Below, in pieces: positions 31,249-40,653 of a DNA stretch of 64,000 nt; the stretch's first letter is position 1, and each line of letters begins with the position of its first letter. The notes below the pieces were generated by a model. It made no database searches. It had not been told where the DNA came from and worked only from the letters and a program-made list of their open reading frames with translations. The translations under genes and the position numbers were made by a program. Source of the stretch: JAPUDQ01 sp049644865 (GTDB lineage: Bacteria > Patescibacteriota > Saccharimonadia > Saccharimonadales > Saccharimonadaceae); assembly GCA_049644865.1 (NCBI GenBank), contig JBARSV010000019.1, forward strand, positions 1 through 64,000, read 5' to 3'.

Positions 31249-33374
31249 GTCTTCTCCAGGGGCGCAAAAGCGACATTGAGTTTCTTTATGCCCTTACCGC
31301 GAAATGCGACTGTCACGACAGTGCCGTCGATATGCGTCACTAAACCCGCACCAAATATGCCGTGGCGAACGTTGTCGCCAACCGACAGATCAAGCACCAT
31401 TTCATCTTCATAGACTGGATCGACCTCTGTCGGCTTCATCCCGAATACCCCGCTGCCCGGCGCAATTTCACTGACCTCGATCTCACTCAAAAACCGTGAC
31501 GGCGGGTTATGCTGAGTGCTCCCAAAGATCATCCGACTACTGGCCGAGCTGAGATACAGTTCTTCGCGCGCCCTGGTCATGCCGACGTAGCACAGACGGC
31601 GTTCTTCTTCCATTTGCTCGGGATCATAGAGGGCGCGGGTATGCGGAAAAATCGTCTCCTCAAGCCCGATCATGAAGACGACCGGAAACTCCAACCCCTT
31701 GGCGGCGTGAAGTGTCATGAGAGTGATGGCATCTTGGGTGAGATTGGCAGTGTCGAGATCGGAGATCAACGAGATCTCTTCGAGATAACCAGCGACATCG
31801 AGATCGCTCCGTTCACGAGCATCGCTGACGAGTTCGCGGACGTTAGCCTGACGATCTTCGGCTTGCGGTGTGCCGTCATCGAGAAAGCCCAAATAGTTAA
31901 AGCGTTTGATAATCAGTTCGATCATATCGGCCAAGTTGGTCGTCGCCATCTCGACCTGGAGTTTGCTGAGCGCCTCACCGAGTTCATGGAGCGCCGTCTT
32001 AGCCCGCGGTGTGAGCCCAGTACATAGCTCAACTGAGTTCATGGCCTCGATCAGTGTCATGCTAGTCTGAGCCTGCCAGTCGAGAAATTTTTCGACACTC
32101 GTTGCACCAAGCCCGCGAGTCGGCACATTGACGATGCGCGCAAAGCTCGGCCGATCGCTCGGCTGGTAGAGAAGACGTAGGTAGGCGATGACATCTTTGA
32201 TCTCTTTGCGATCATAAAACCGTGTGCCACCGACGATGCGATATGGGACGCCGTAGCGAATACACATCTCTTCCATAGCCCGTGATTGTGCATTTGTCCG
32301 ATAGAGCACCGCATACTCACCGTAACGACGAGCCCCAAGATCAACCGCACCTTTGATGCGCGTCACGACGCTTTCGGCCTCATGCAATTCCGAGCCGACA
32401 TACATGATCTGCACGGGTAAACCACCAGCCTGATCGGTCGTTAATTTCTTGTCGGTACGGTTGTGATTTTTAGTGATGACATTGTGAGCGGCATCAAGAA
32501 TCGGCTTGGTACTACGATAATTTTGCTCCAACTTGACGACCGTTGCACCCGGATAATCGCGCTCGAAATTGAGTATGTTGGTAAAATCCGCCCCCCTCCA
32601 TGAATAGATCGACTGCCAGTCGTCCCCGACAACACAGATGTTCTTGGCATCACCGGTCAGAAGCTTAATCAGACGATATTGGGCGGCGTTAGTGTCTTGG
32701 TATTCGTCGATCAAGATGTACTGGAAGCGTCGTTGCCAGACGGTGCGTAGCTCATCAGAGCTTTTCAGGAGTCGGACTGCCTCGGCGATCAAATCGTCAA
32801 AGTCCAGCGCAGCCGTCGCTTGGCGTAACCGTTCATAAACCGGAAAGACATCGGCCGCAGCTTTTTGCATGGGAAGCTTAGCGAGAGCAGCGTATTCGCT
32901 CGCGCTGACGAGGTCGTTTTTGGCCGTGCTAATCTGCGAGGCGATACCACGTGGCGTGAAAGATTTTTCAGAGATACCAAGCTGTTTCATGGCTTGTTTG
33001 ACGAGACTGAGTCGGTCGGCCTCATCGAGAATGATAAAGTTGCGCGGTATACCTATGTGCTCACCGTCAAACCTCAACATCTTAACGCAAATCGAGTGAA
33101 ACGTGCCCATCCAAAACATAAATGAACGGTTATCGGCATTCTCACCTGTCAAATGTGCGAGCCGCTCACGCATCTCACGGGCAGCTTTGTTCGTAAATGT
33201 CACGGCAAGGATAGCGCCACTCGGCACGCCCATCTCGAGTAACCGCGCGATTCGGTGTGTCAGTGTCTTCGTCTTGCCTGATCCAGCTCCCGCCAATATC
33301 AACAGCGGTCCGTCGTTATGCAAGACGGCGGATTTTTGCGCATCATTAAGACCAGCAATAATTGAGCGATGCAT
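31245..33374 (-). CDS. UvrD/PcrA-type DNA helicase
   Basis: The 709 residues show superfamily 1A motifs: Walker A LAGAGSGKTKTLTHRI, DEYQDTNAAQY, GDDWQSIYSWRGA, LEQNYRS, MTLHAAKGLEFPVVF and CYVGMTRAREELYL. The C-terminal tail (VGDNVRHGIFGAGLVTHIDG) is the PcrA/UvrD Tudor-like domain that contacts RNA polymerase. Family roles are nucleotide excision repair and removal of RecA filaments. It is in the pgk-to-rsmA gene run. Confidence 0.95.
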   Translation of the reverse strand: MHRSIIAGLNDAQKSAVLHNDGPLLILAGAGSGKTKTLTHRIARLLEMGVPSGAILAVTFTNKAAREMRERLAHLTGENADNRSFMFWMGTFHSICVKMLRFDGEHIGIPRNFIILDEADRLSLVKQAMKQLGISEKSFTPRGIASQISTAKNDLVSASEYAALAKLPMQKAAADVFPVYERLRQATAALDFDDLIAEAVRLLKSSDELRTVWQRRFQYILIDEYQDTNAAQYRLIKLLTGDAKNICVVGDDWQSIYSWRGADFTNILNFERDYPGATVVKLEQNYRSTKPILDAAHNVITKNHNRTDKKLTTDQAGGLPVQIMYVGSELHEAESVVTRIKGAVDLGARRYGEYAVLYRTNAQSRAMEEMCIRYGVPYRIVGGTRFYDRKEIKDVIAYLRLLYQPSDRPSFARIVNVPTRGLGATSVEKFLDWQAQTSMTLIEAMNSVELCTGLTPRAKTALHELGEALSKLQVEMATTNLADMIELIIKRFNYLGFLDDGTPQAEDRQANVRELVSDARERSDLDVAGYLEEISLISDLDTANLTQDAITLMTLHAAKGLEFPVVFMIGLEETIFPHTRALYDPEQMEEERRLCYVGMTRAREELYLSSASSRMIFGSTQHNPPSRFLSEIEVSEIAPGSGVFGMKPTEVDPVYEDEMVLDLSVGDNVRHGIFGAGLVTHIDGTVVTVAFRGKGIKKLNVAFAPLEKT

Positions 33375-33446
33375 TATCTTTTATTGTATCTAATTTATGC
33401 ACTCAAAATGAAACTTTGCGGAATTTTACAACAGAGACTAAACGAC

Positions 33447-34580
33447 TTATGACTGGCCGTAGAGGAAGTAGAGCGCACCAATTGCGGAACCTATAAGCAA
33501 AAACACTACCCCGATTAATAACCATAGCGCGGCAGGTTTTCTAGCAGAACCAGGCTCTTTGACAAGAGGTTGATTATACGACTCACTATCGAAAACTGTA
33601 TGTTGTTGAGTGTCAGGAACAGCTACTGTATCATTTGCAGTAGTTGTTGAGATGTCCTCGGTACCAGAATGTGGAAGTTTCTTATCTGATGCCGCCGTGT
33701 CTGTTGTCGCTCCATGATTTTCAGTCGATATCTCTCGAGATTCAACTTCAGTAATTGCCCTGTCGATTTCCGCTGGTATCGCAACCGCAACCATTGTATC
33801 TATCGGTGCGACTGGTGGCTCGAGAGATGATTTATGATCTAATGCTACAGGACGAGCGACTAGATTCTTTTCGGTATCATATGTCTTGCCACCTAGAGGT
33901 CGTTTCTCTATATTTAGATCAGCAATAAACGGTGTCGAGTTAGTTGGTGAATGCTCCGCGGTTATCGGAGTTCCGCCAGAAGATATCGCACCAGATGCCT
34001 CATCATTATCCGCATTAAGGCTTTTGACTGATACATTGCCAATGGCATCGATTTGCTCATCGCTTGTCTGATTTGATTCATTAGTGTGTACGACCGCATC
34101 TTTTATTGAGTTCTGGACATTAAAATCAGTGGGGGGCGTTATCGTTTTCCCACCTCTCTGGGTGACCGTGTGCTTTGTGCTCAAAGGATCGGTCGGAACA
34201 AAATCCATAAAACGCCCCCTTTTCTCAGCAGCAGGCACAACTGGAAGATCCACCGATGATTCTTGACGCGTATGTTCGGCACGTTCTTCTGGGCCTACAG
34301 CAGACTCATCATCGCCACGGTCTAACGATTGATGATCCGCTTTGTGATCTTCTACTTGGGGGAGAACCATTGACTCAAGATCAGGCAAAACACGCGGTGT
34401 GGGATCAGAAGATACTGGGACAGAAGACGAATTATGAAGATCTGTCGCTGCATGATCATGCGAATGATCTCTATCCTCGTTAGTCTCAATCTTATCATCA
34501 CCCATCACTTGTGATGTGTGCTGTTTCGTTAGCACCGAGCTAACCGCCCTGTCCAACTCGTCAAAGTCAAAGTCTTTCAT
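33447..34580 (-). CDS. Disordered acidic protein with C-terminal membrane anchor
   Basis: The 377 residues are mostly low-complexity, rich in Asp, Glu, Thr, Ser and Pro, ending in a single hydrophobic helix at about 350-373 (PAALWLLIGVVFLLIGSAIG) with a tiny outside tail. It looks like a tail-anchored cytoplasmic protein without folded domains. It starts 9 bases after tpiA and is followed by uvrD. No family recognised. Confidence 0.65.
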   Translation of the reverse strand: MKDFDFDELDRAVSSVLTKQHTSQVMGDDKIETNEDRDHSHDHAATDLHNSSSVPVSSDPTPRVLPDLESMVLPQVEDHKADHQSLDRGDDESAVGPEERAEHTRQESSVDLPVVPAAEKRGRFMDFVPTDPLSTKHTVTQRGGKTITPPTDFNVQNSIKDAVVHTNESNQTSDEQIDAIGNVSVKSLNADNDEASGAISSGGTPITAEHSPTNSTPFIADLNIEKRPLGGKTYDTEKNLVARPVALDHKSSLEPPVAPIDTMVAVAIPAEIDRAITEVESREISTENHGATTDTAASDKKLPHSGTEDISTTTANDTVAVPDTQQHTVFDSESYNQPLVKEPGSARKPAALWLLIGVVFLLIGSAIGALYFLYGQS

Positions 34581-34589
34581 GGTTCCACC

Positions 34590-35378
34590 CTACTTCTCAT
34601 CAGTGTTATTCTTATCCCTATTATGCGCTACCGCAATTATCTTGGCAAATGAATGTTCATTGAGGCTGGCCCCGCCGACCAATAGACCGTCAATTCGTTT
34701 GACGCTTAATAAGCTTTCAGCGTTGTCAAAGGTTGAGCTGCCTCCGTAGAGTATACGTACATTGCCAGCAGCATTTCTTCCATAAAGCGCCTCTATCTCT
34801 TGGTAAATAATCTCAGCCGCGGTAAGAACATCACTGGGTGCTGCATTATTACCGGTACCAATTGCCCAGACAGGTTCGTAGGCAATAACAATATTTGTGA
34901 CCTCGTCGCTCGTCAGATTAGAAAGTCCGCTTCGTACCTGATCTTGAAGAACATGTCTAGTTTCACGGTCGACACGATGCTGAGCAGTCTCACCAACACA
35001 GAGAATAGGAATCATCTTATTACGGACAACCGCTTGGACTTTGGAACGAATATCTTTTTCACTCTCCCCGAATATATGACGCCTCTCGGAGTGCCCGATA
35101 ATCACGTAACTCACAAGGTCACGAAGCTGCGAGGCGGAAACCTCGCCAGTATACGCACCTTCATCGCGCCAGTAACAGTTTTGAGCCCCAAGTTTGAACT
35201 GACGACGATTTATTTGCAGGCTAAGTGTCTGCAATGCTAGAAATCCTGGACATAGAACTACCTCTACGTCCATGTGTATATCCAATGTTTTAGCTAGCCT
35301 ATCAGCCAGCATACTACTTTCATGCACATTTTTGTGCATCTTCCAGTTGGCAACGATGAGTTTTTTGCGAGTCTTCAT
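34590..35378 (-). CDS. tpiA: Triosephosphate isomerase
   Basis: Tpi interconverts dihydroxyacetone phosphate and glyceraldehyde 3-phosphate. The 262 residues have VANWKMHKN (catalytic Lys), IIGHSERRHIFGE (catalytic His), AYEPVWAIGTG (catalytic Glu) and ILYGGSSTFDNA. It follows pgk by 32 bases on the same strand, so lower glycolysis is clustered. Confidence 0.97.
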   Translation of the reverse strand: MKTRKKLIVANWKMHKNVHESSMLADRLAKTLDIHMDVEVVLCPGFLALQTLSLQINRRQFKLGAQNCYWRDEGAYTGEVSASQLRDLVSYVIIGHSERRHIFGESEKDIRSKVQAVVRNKMIPILCVGETAQHRVDRETRHVLQDQVRSGLSNLTSDEVTNIVIAYEPVWAIGTGNNAAPSDVLTAAEIIYQEIEALYGRNAAGNVRILYGGSSTFDNAESLLSVKRIDGLLVGGASLNEHSFAKIIAVAHNRDKNNTDEK

Positions 35379-35410
35379 AGTACTTATGATTAGTGTATCC
35401 TATCTTCCCC

Positions 35411-36649
35411 TTATGCGTCCATCAATGATTCGATGCCAGGTAACTTTTCCCCAGCCATGAGCTCAATACTAGCGCCACCCCCTGTCGAAACATGATCGAA
35501 ACTTGCGCCATCGTGACCATCCCAGTGCAATACAAAATCTGCCGTATCACCGCCACCAACTACTGTCATAAGTTCACCTTTTCTCTCGGCCATCGCAAGC
35601 GCAATACGAGCCGAACCGTGAGCAAAATTAGGCAACTCAGCCATACCCATCGTGCCGTTCCAAACCACTGTTTGCGAGCGAGCGATAGCAGCGCACGCCT
35701 TGTTAATCGACTGAGTGCCGATATCGAGGATAATATCGTCAGATTGCACTTCTCGTAGCTCCACAACCCGACGCTTAGCGGACTCACCGATCTCACGCGC
35801 GACCGCTACGTCGGTAGGTAGCTGGAGAAAGCTGTCGACATCATCTGTTTTTTGGCTAGCCGCTTCATAAATGCGTCCGACAACTTCGTCCAATCCATCT
35901 TCGGTTTTGCTTTTACCGATCGAAAAGCCGCGAAATTTTAAAAATGTATTGGCCATCGCGCCACCGATAACGATATGATCGGCTAAGTGTACGAACTTCT
36001 CGATAACGGCGATTTTGTCACTTATCTTCGCCCCGCCAAGAATAGCTGTCAGCGGCCGTTTGGGGTCGTCTATCGCAGCGGTAATCATGCGGTATTCTTT
36101 TTCGATGAGCAGCCCAGCCGAGCTCGGCAAAAAGTGGGTAATCGCGTCGGTACTGGCATGGGCCCGATGAACAACGCCGAAACCATCTTGCACAAAGTAC
36201 TGGGCACCGGTGTTCTGGGCCAGGGCGCGGGCAAACTCTCGATCGTTATCTTCTTCTTCAGCGTGAAAGCGCAAGTTTTCGAGCAACAGCACATCGCCGG
36301 GGTGCAAATACTTGCTGGCCTGCACTACCTTGTCGCCGATGCAATCGTCAACAAACTTGACTGGCCTATGGAGTAATTCCATGAGGCGGTGAGCAACTGG
36401 CTCCAGTGACTCTTTGGTATTTGGAGCACCGTCAGGGCGACCAAGGTGTGCGATCAAGACAATCTTCGCACGGCGCTTTATCAGCGCATGTAATGTCGGC
36501 AAGCTGGCGCGAATTCGAAAATCATCAGCGATCCGCCCCTCGTCATCGAGCGGCACATTGTAGTCCACGCGTACCAATACCGTCTTGCCATCAAGTGGTA
36601 CATCACGAAAACTCTTCTTTGGAAATTTCCCACCCATACTAGCTATCAT
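35411..36649 (-). CDS. pgk: Phosphoglycerate kinase
   Basis: Pgk makes ATP from 1,3-bisphosphoglycerate. The 412 residues show VLVRVDYNVPLDDEGRIADDFRI, LIAHLGRPDG, the nucleotide-site region AILGGAKISDKI, and VVGGGDTADFV near the end. A second ATG four codons in is an alternative start. It heads the run pgk, tpiA, tail-anchored protein, uvrD, NUDIX, Rpf-like, rsmA. Confidence 0.97.
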   Translation of the reverse strand: MIASMGGKFPKKSFRDVPLDGKTVLVRVDYNVPLDDEGRIADDFRIRASLPTLHALIKRRAKIVLIAHLGRPDGAPNTKESLEPVAHRLMELLHRPVKFVDDCIGDKVVQASKYLHPGDVLLLENLRFHAEEEDNDREFARALAQNTGAQYFVQDGFGVVHRAHASTDAITHFLPSSAGLLIEKEYRMITAAIDDPKRPLTAILGGAKISDKIAVIEKFVHLADHIVIGGAMANTFLKFRGFSIGKSKTEDGLDEVVGRIYEAASQKTDDVDSFLQLPTDVAVAREIGESAKRRVVELREVQSDDIILDIGTQSINKACAAIARSQTVVWNGTMGMAELPNFAHGSARIALAMAERKGELMTVVGGGDTADFVLHWDGHDGASFDHVSTGGGASIELMAGEKLPGIESLMDA

Positions 36650-36735
36650 TGTAGCGCAGCTTTCGTAATTATGTAACCACTCTGGCGCGTAGCAGTAGGA
36701 TTGTCACTCTGCTATTGCTCTAAATTACTTGTTCG

Positions 36736-38151
36736 CTACTCAATCGTCCGCACGCGGATGGTATCAGTCACGCCTTTGACGCCCGGTTGACGGCCACTGA
36801 CCACGACAACGGTTGAACCGTGCGGCAAATAGCCGGTATCAACCAACCCTTTGGCCAGCTCCAAACCTGCACGTTCGCCGTCTGGCCGCAGAAAACTCTT
36901 ATTGGCATAGAGCATGGCGAGCTGTTGGGCGGTACGAGCATCACTGGTGACCGAAATAATTGGCAAACCTGGTCGATGCGCAGCAATATGTTGGGCAGTC
37001 GCTCCAGTCTTGGTCTCCGCCACGATGGCATCGGCATGCAGCTGACGAGCTAGCGTCACCGCAGCAGCACTGATCGCCACGGCGTGAGTATCGAGATACT
37101 GCGGTTCACCCAGCGGTCGAACCGGCACATGTGTCTGGGTATACATGATGATACGCTTCATACTTTGGACGGCTTCGATCGGATACTCGCCATTGGCCGT
37201 CTCATCGCTCAACATGACGCAGTCCGCCCCGACGACAACGGCATGGCTCACGTCATTGACTTCGGCACGGGTCGGTTCAGGATTGGTCACCATGCTCATC
37301 ATCATCTGGGTCGCAACGATACTGAGCGTCGCGTGGTTATGACATAGCTCAATAATTCGCCGTTGCACGACTGGCACGATCTCCGCGCCTACTTCAACCG
37401 CCAGATCACCGCGCGCCACCATAACTGCGTCGCTAGCCTCGACGATACGCTCTAGCTCGTTGTCCTCAATCGCCGATTTCGTCTCGATTTTGGCAATGAT
37501 CAGCGCATCTGAACCCTGCTCGGCCATATACCCGCGCAGCACCTCGATATCATGAGCACTGTGCACAAAACTAAGGCCAACATAATCTATATCGCGTGTC
37601 GCACCCCAGTCGATGTCACGATAATCCTTCTCAGTCAATATATCGCCGCTAAAATCAGTATCGGGTAGATTTATACCCTTACGGCTCATGACCACACCGC
37701 CATGTTCGACTCGTACTGTGACTGTCCGCTCGCTTACGCCAATTGCAATCGTCTTGACTCTACCGTCAAATATATAGACACGTTCACCCGGTTTTACTTT
37801 GGTACTCAGATCATATTGCACCGGTAGGACGTCACCCTCATGTTCGGCCTCATAGCGTAGGTGATATTCCTCACCGGTTTTGACTTCAAGATAATTGTTG
37901 GTTATCTCACCCAGACGGATCTTGGGACCTTGGAGGTCTTGAAAAATTGCGACTGGTTTTTCGAGCTCAGAAGAAGCCTGCCGAATCCACGCAATCTGCT
38001 GATCACGCTCCTCGTTCGTACCATGGCTACAATTAAGTCGCAACCCGTTGGCGCCCGACTCGATAAGCGCATGAATTTTTTCATAGCTATTCGTCGCCGG
38101 CCCAACAGTCGCAATAATTTTAGTACGCTTAAACAAGGGTATATGTATCAT
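36736..38151 (-). CDS. pyk: Pyruvate kinase
   Basis: The 471 residues contain RTKIIATVGPAT, LRLNCSHGT, QDLQGPKIRLGEI, the active-site stretch IAKIETKSAIE, MVARGDLAVEVG and the C-terminal allosteric domain. The enzyme converts phosphoenolpyruvate to pyruvate with ATP formation. It lies next to ppsA, which can run the opposite step, so flux control between the two must exist; no regulatory site is visible. Confidence 0.97.
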   Translation of the reverse strand: MIHIPLFKRTKIIATVGPATNSYEKIHALIESGANGLRLNCSHGTNEERDQQIAWIRQASSELEKPVAIFQDLQGPKIRLGEITNNYLEVKTGEEYHLRYEAEHEGDVLPVQYDLSTKVKPGERVYIFDGRVKTIAIGVSERTVTVRVEHGGVVMSRKGINLPDTDFSGDILTEKDYRDIDWGATRDIDYVGLSFVHSAHDIEVLRGYMAEQGSDALIIAKIETKSAIEDNELERIVEASDAVMVARGDLAVEVGAEIVPVVQRRIIELCHNHATLSIVATQMMMSMVTNPEPTRAEVNDVSHAVVVGADCVMLSDETANGEYPIEAVQSMKRIIMYTQTHVPVRPLGEPQYLDTHAVAISAAAVTLARQLHADAIVAETKTGATAQHIAAHRPGLPIISVTSDARTAQQLAMLYANKSFLRPDGERAGLELAKGLVDTGYLPHGSTVVVVSGRQPGVKGVTDTIRVRTIE

Positions 38152-38209
38152 AGAATATCAGTCTAACATAATCTATGAAGAAGCATGATAATGTAAACTT
38201 TACTGAAGG

Positions 38210-40582
38210 TTATTTAGCGATTGTCGTCTCAAGCTCTTGCAAATCGATAGACGTTTTGACAATCGTGTCAGGAGCGAGTGATATACTATCTATACCTTCC
38301 TCGACCAAAAACCGCGCAAACTGTGGATAATCCGACGGCGCCTGACCGCACAAGCCAATTTTTATCTTCTTATGCTTCGCTACTTTGATTGCAAGACGTA
38401 TCAATGATTTAACTGCTTCATTGTTCTCGTCATAGACATGTGCCACAGTATGATTGTCTCGGTCTACGCCCAGCGTCAACTGTGTCAGGTCATTACTACC
38501 AATTGAGAAACCGTCAAATAGCTCAGCAAATTCCGCGGCTAATATGACGTTAGCTGGGATCTCTACCATAACATAAAGCTCGAACCCATTTTCGCCACGA
38601 TTGAGCCCCGTTTCTGCCATAACTTCTTGTACCTTGCGCGCTTCTTCAATACTACGACAAAATGGCACCATGGCTTTTACATTGGTCAAGCCCAACTCAT
38701 TGCGAACCTTTAGGAACGCTCGACATTCCAGCTTAAAAGCCTCGCGATATTCAGGGCTATAATAGCGACTAGCACCTCGCCAACCAATCATTGGATTGTT
38801 TTCAGGCGGCTCAAACTGCGCACCGCCAATAAGATTGGCGTATTCATTGGTTTTGAAATCTGAGAATCGTACAATGACAGGGTTTGGATAAAAAGCTGCA
38901 CCGATAACGGCAATCCCTTCAGCCAGTTTGTCAACAAAATACTGCGCTTTATCATCATACCCTTTGGTAAGTGAATTTATCTTTGCACGAACTGCCCTAT
39001 CATTAATATGATCAAAATGCAACAATGCGAGCGGATGTATCTTAATATGCGAGTCGATGATAAATTCTTCGCGCGCCAGCCCAACACCATCGTTTGGTAT
39101 GTGTGAATACGCGAATGCGTGATCAGGTGAGCCAATATTCATCATGATCTTTGTCTTGGGTCGCTTCAGATCTTTTACGTCAGTCTTTTCAACTTCAAAC
39201 TTCAAGTGACCCTCGTAAACAACGCCTTCATCACCACCGCTAGCACAACTGACGGTGATATCCTGTTGATCAGCAATAAGCCGAGAGGCATTAGCGGTAC
39301 CAACAACACATGGTATGCCAAGCTCGCGTGAGACGATAGCGGCATGGCAGGTACGACCACCCTTGTCAGTAACGATAGCGCTCGCGATTTTCATGATGGG
39401 CACCCAGTCAGGGTCAGTCATCTCCGTGACGAGCACATCACCTGCTTTGAAATCATCAATATCTTTCACACTCATAATCTTGCTGGCTTTGCCAGCTCCA
39501 ATACGATTTCCGACACTTGTCCCGCGTACGATTACTTTCCCATCCTCGTTGAGCTTGTATTGCTCGATAATATTCTCATCTCGACGTGATTGCACCGTCT
39601 CCGCACGAGCTTGTACAATGTATAATTGATTATCATCCTCGTCGAGTGCCCACTCGATATCCATCGGGTGACCGTAATGTTTCTCGATTTTCATACCCCA
39701 GTCAGCGAGAGTCTTTACTTGATCGTCAGTGATGCTGAAACGTTCTTGATCACGAACTAAAACGTCGATGTTCTTTGTACGGTTATTCCCGATTGGAATC
39801 ATCTTCATCTTTTTAGTACCAAGGTGTCTTTTTATAATAGCCATGGTCGGTTTGAAAACGATAAATTCATCAGGCGAGACATGGCCCTGGACGATATTTT
39901 CGCCCAGCCCGTAGATAGAGCTCACCACGACGGCATTTTTGAAGCCGCTTTCGGTGTCGATAGTGAACATCACGCCAGCGCACTCTGATCGCACCGCGAC
40001 CATCTGTTGTATGCCAACACTCAAAGCGACCTTCATGTGGTCAAAACCGTTTGTCACACGGTAGACGATAGCACGATCGGTGAAGAGGCTAGCGATACAT
40101 TCTTTAACCGAATGTAACACCTCGTGCTCACCAGATATATTAAGGAAGGTTGCTTGCTGGCCAGCAAACGACGCGTTGGGCAGATCTTCTGCAGTGGCAC
40201 TACTACGAATCGCCACGACAAGATCACCGTGCGGGTGGTCACATTTGTGGCTTAACTCTTTGTAAGCACGAAGTATCTCATCTTGAAAATCTTGCGGCAA
40301 CTCGGCTGCAACAATCATATCACGGATAATACTCCCACGGCGGGCTAGCTCGTGAACATCACTAACATCGAGTCCAAGAAGTGTATCGGTAATCCGCTGA
40401 TGCAGCCCTGCATAATCAAGAAAGTACCTATAGGCATCAGCTGTCGTTGCGACACCGTCTGGCAAATTGACCCCTTGTGGTCGAAGGTGGTGATACATTT
40501 CTCCTAGACTTGCGTTTTTACCACCAACTTGAGGGATATCGTCAATTGATAATTCCTCGAAAAACTTTAGGTACTTATACAT
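38210..40582 (-). CDS. ppsA: Phosphoenolpyruvate synthase
   Basis: PpsA turns pyruvate and ATP into PEP, AMP and phosphate. The 790 residues include the ATP-grasp N-terminus (GGKNASLGEMY, AIRSSATAEDLPNASFAGQQ), the phospho-His domain GGRTCHAAIVSRELGIPCVVGT and the PEP-binding barrel ending at GLCGQAPSDYPQFARFLVEEG. The PEP domain active-site order is normal. It may run in reverse to give ATP from AMP. Confidence 0.96.
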   Translation of the reverse strand: MYKYLKFFEELSIDDIPQVGGKNASLGEMYHHLRPQGVNLPDGVATTADAYRYFLDYAGLHQRITDTLLGLDVSDVHELARRGSIIRDMIVAAELPQDFQDEILRAYKELSHKCDHPHGDLVVAIRSSATAEDLPNASFAGQQATFLNISGEHEVLHSVKECIASLFTDRAIVYRVTNGFDHMKVALSVGIQQMVAVRSECAGVMFTIDTESGFKNAVVVSSIYGLGENIVQGHVSPDEFIVFKPTMAIIKRHLGTKKMKMIPIGNNRTKNIDVLVRDQERFSITDDQVKTLADWGMKIEKHYGHPMDIEWALDEDDNQLYIVQARAETVQSRRDENIIEQYKLNEDGKVIVRGTSVGNRIGAGKASKIMSVKDIDDFKAGDVLVTEMTDPDWVPIMKIASAIVTDKGGRTCHAAIVSRELGIPCVVGTANASRLIADQQDITVSCASGGDEGVVYEGHLKFEVEKTDVKDLKRPKTKIMMNIGSPDHAFAYSHIPNDGVGLAREEFIIDSHIKIHPLALLHFDHINDRAVRAKINSLTKGYDDKAQYFVDKLAEGIAVIGAAFYPNPVIVRFSDFKTNEYANLIGGAQFEPPENNPMIGWRGASRYYSPEYREAFKLECRAFLKVRNELGLTNVKAMVPFCRSIEEARKVQEVMAETGLNRGENGFELYVMVEIPANVILAAEFAELFDGFSIGSNDLTQLTLGVDRDNHTVAHVYDENNEAVKSLIRLAIKVAKHKKIKIGLCGQAPSDYPQFARFLVEEGIDSISLAPDTIVKTSIDLQELETTIAK

Positions 40583-40653
40583 AGTTTGCCCAACCCCCTT
40601 TTAGTGTTACTGAGTCGTCAGTTGCCTACTTATGCTTTGATAGTACCATATCA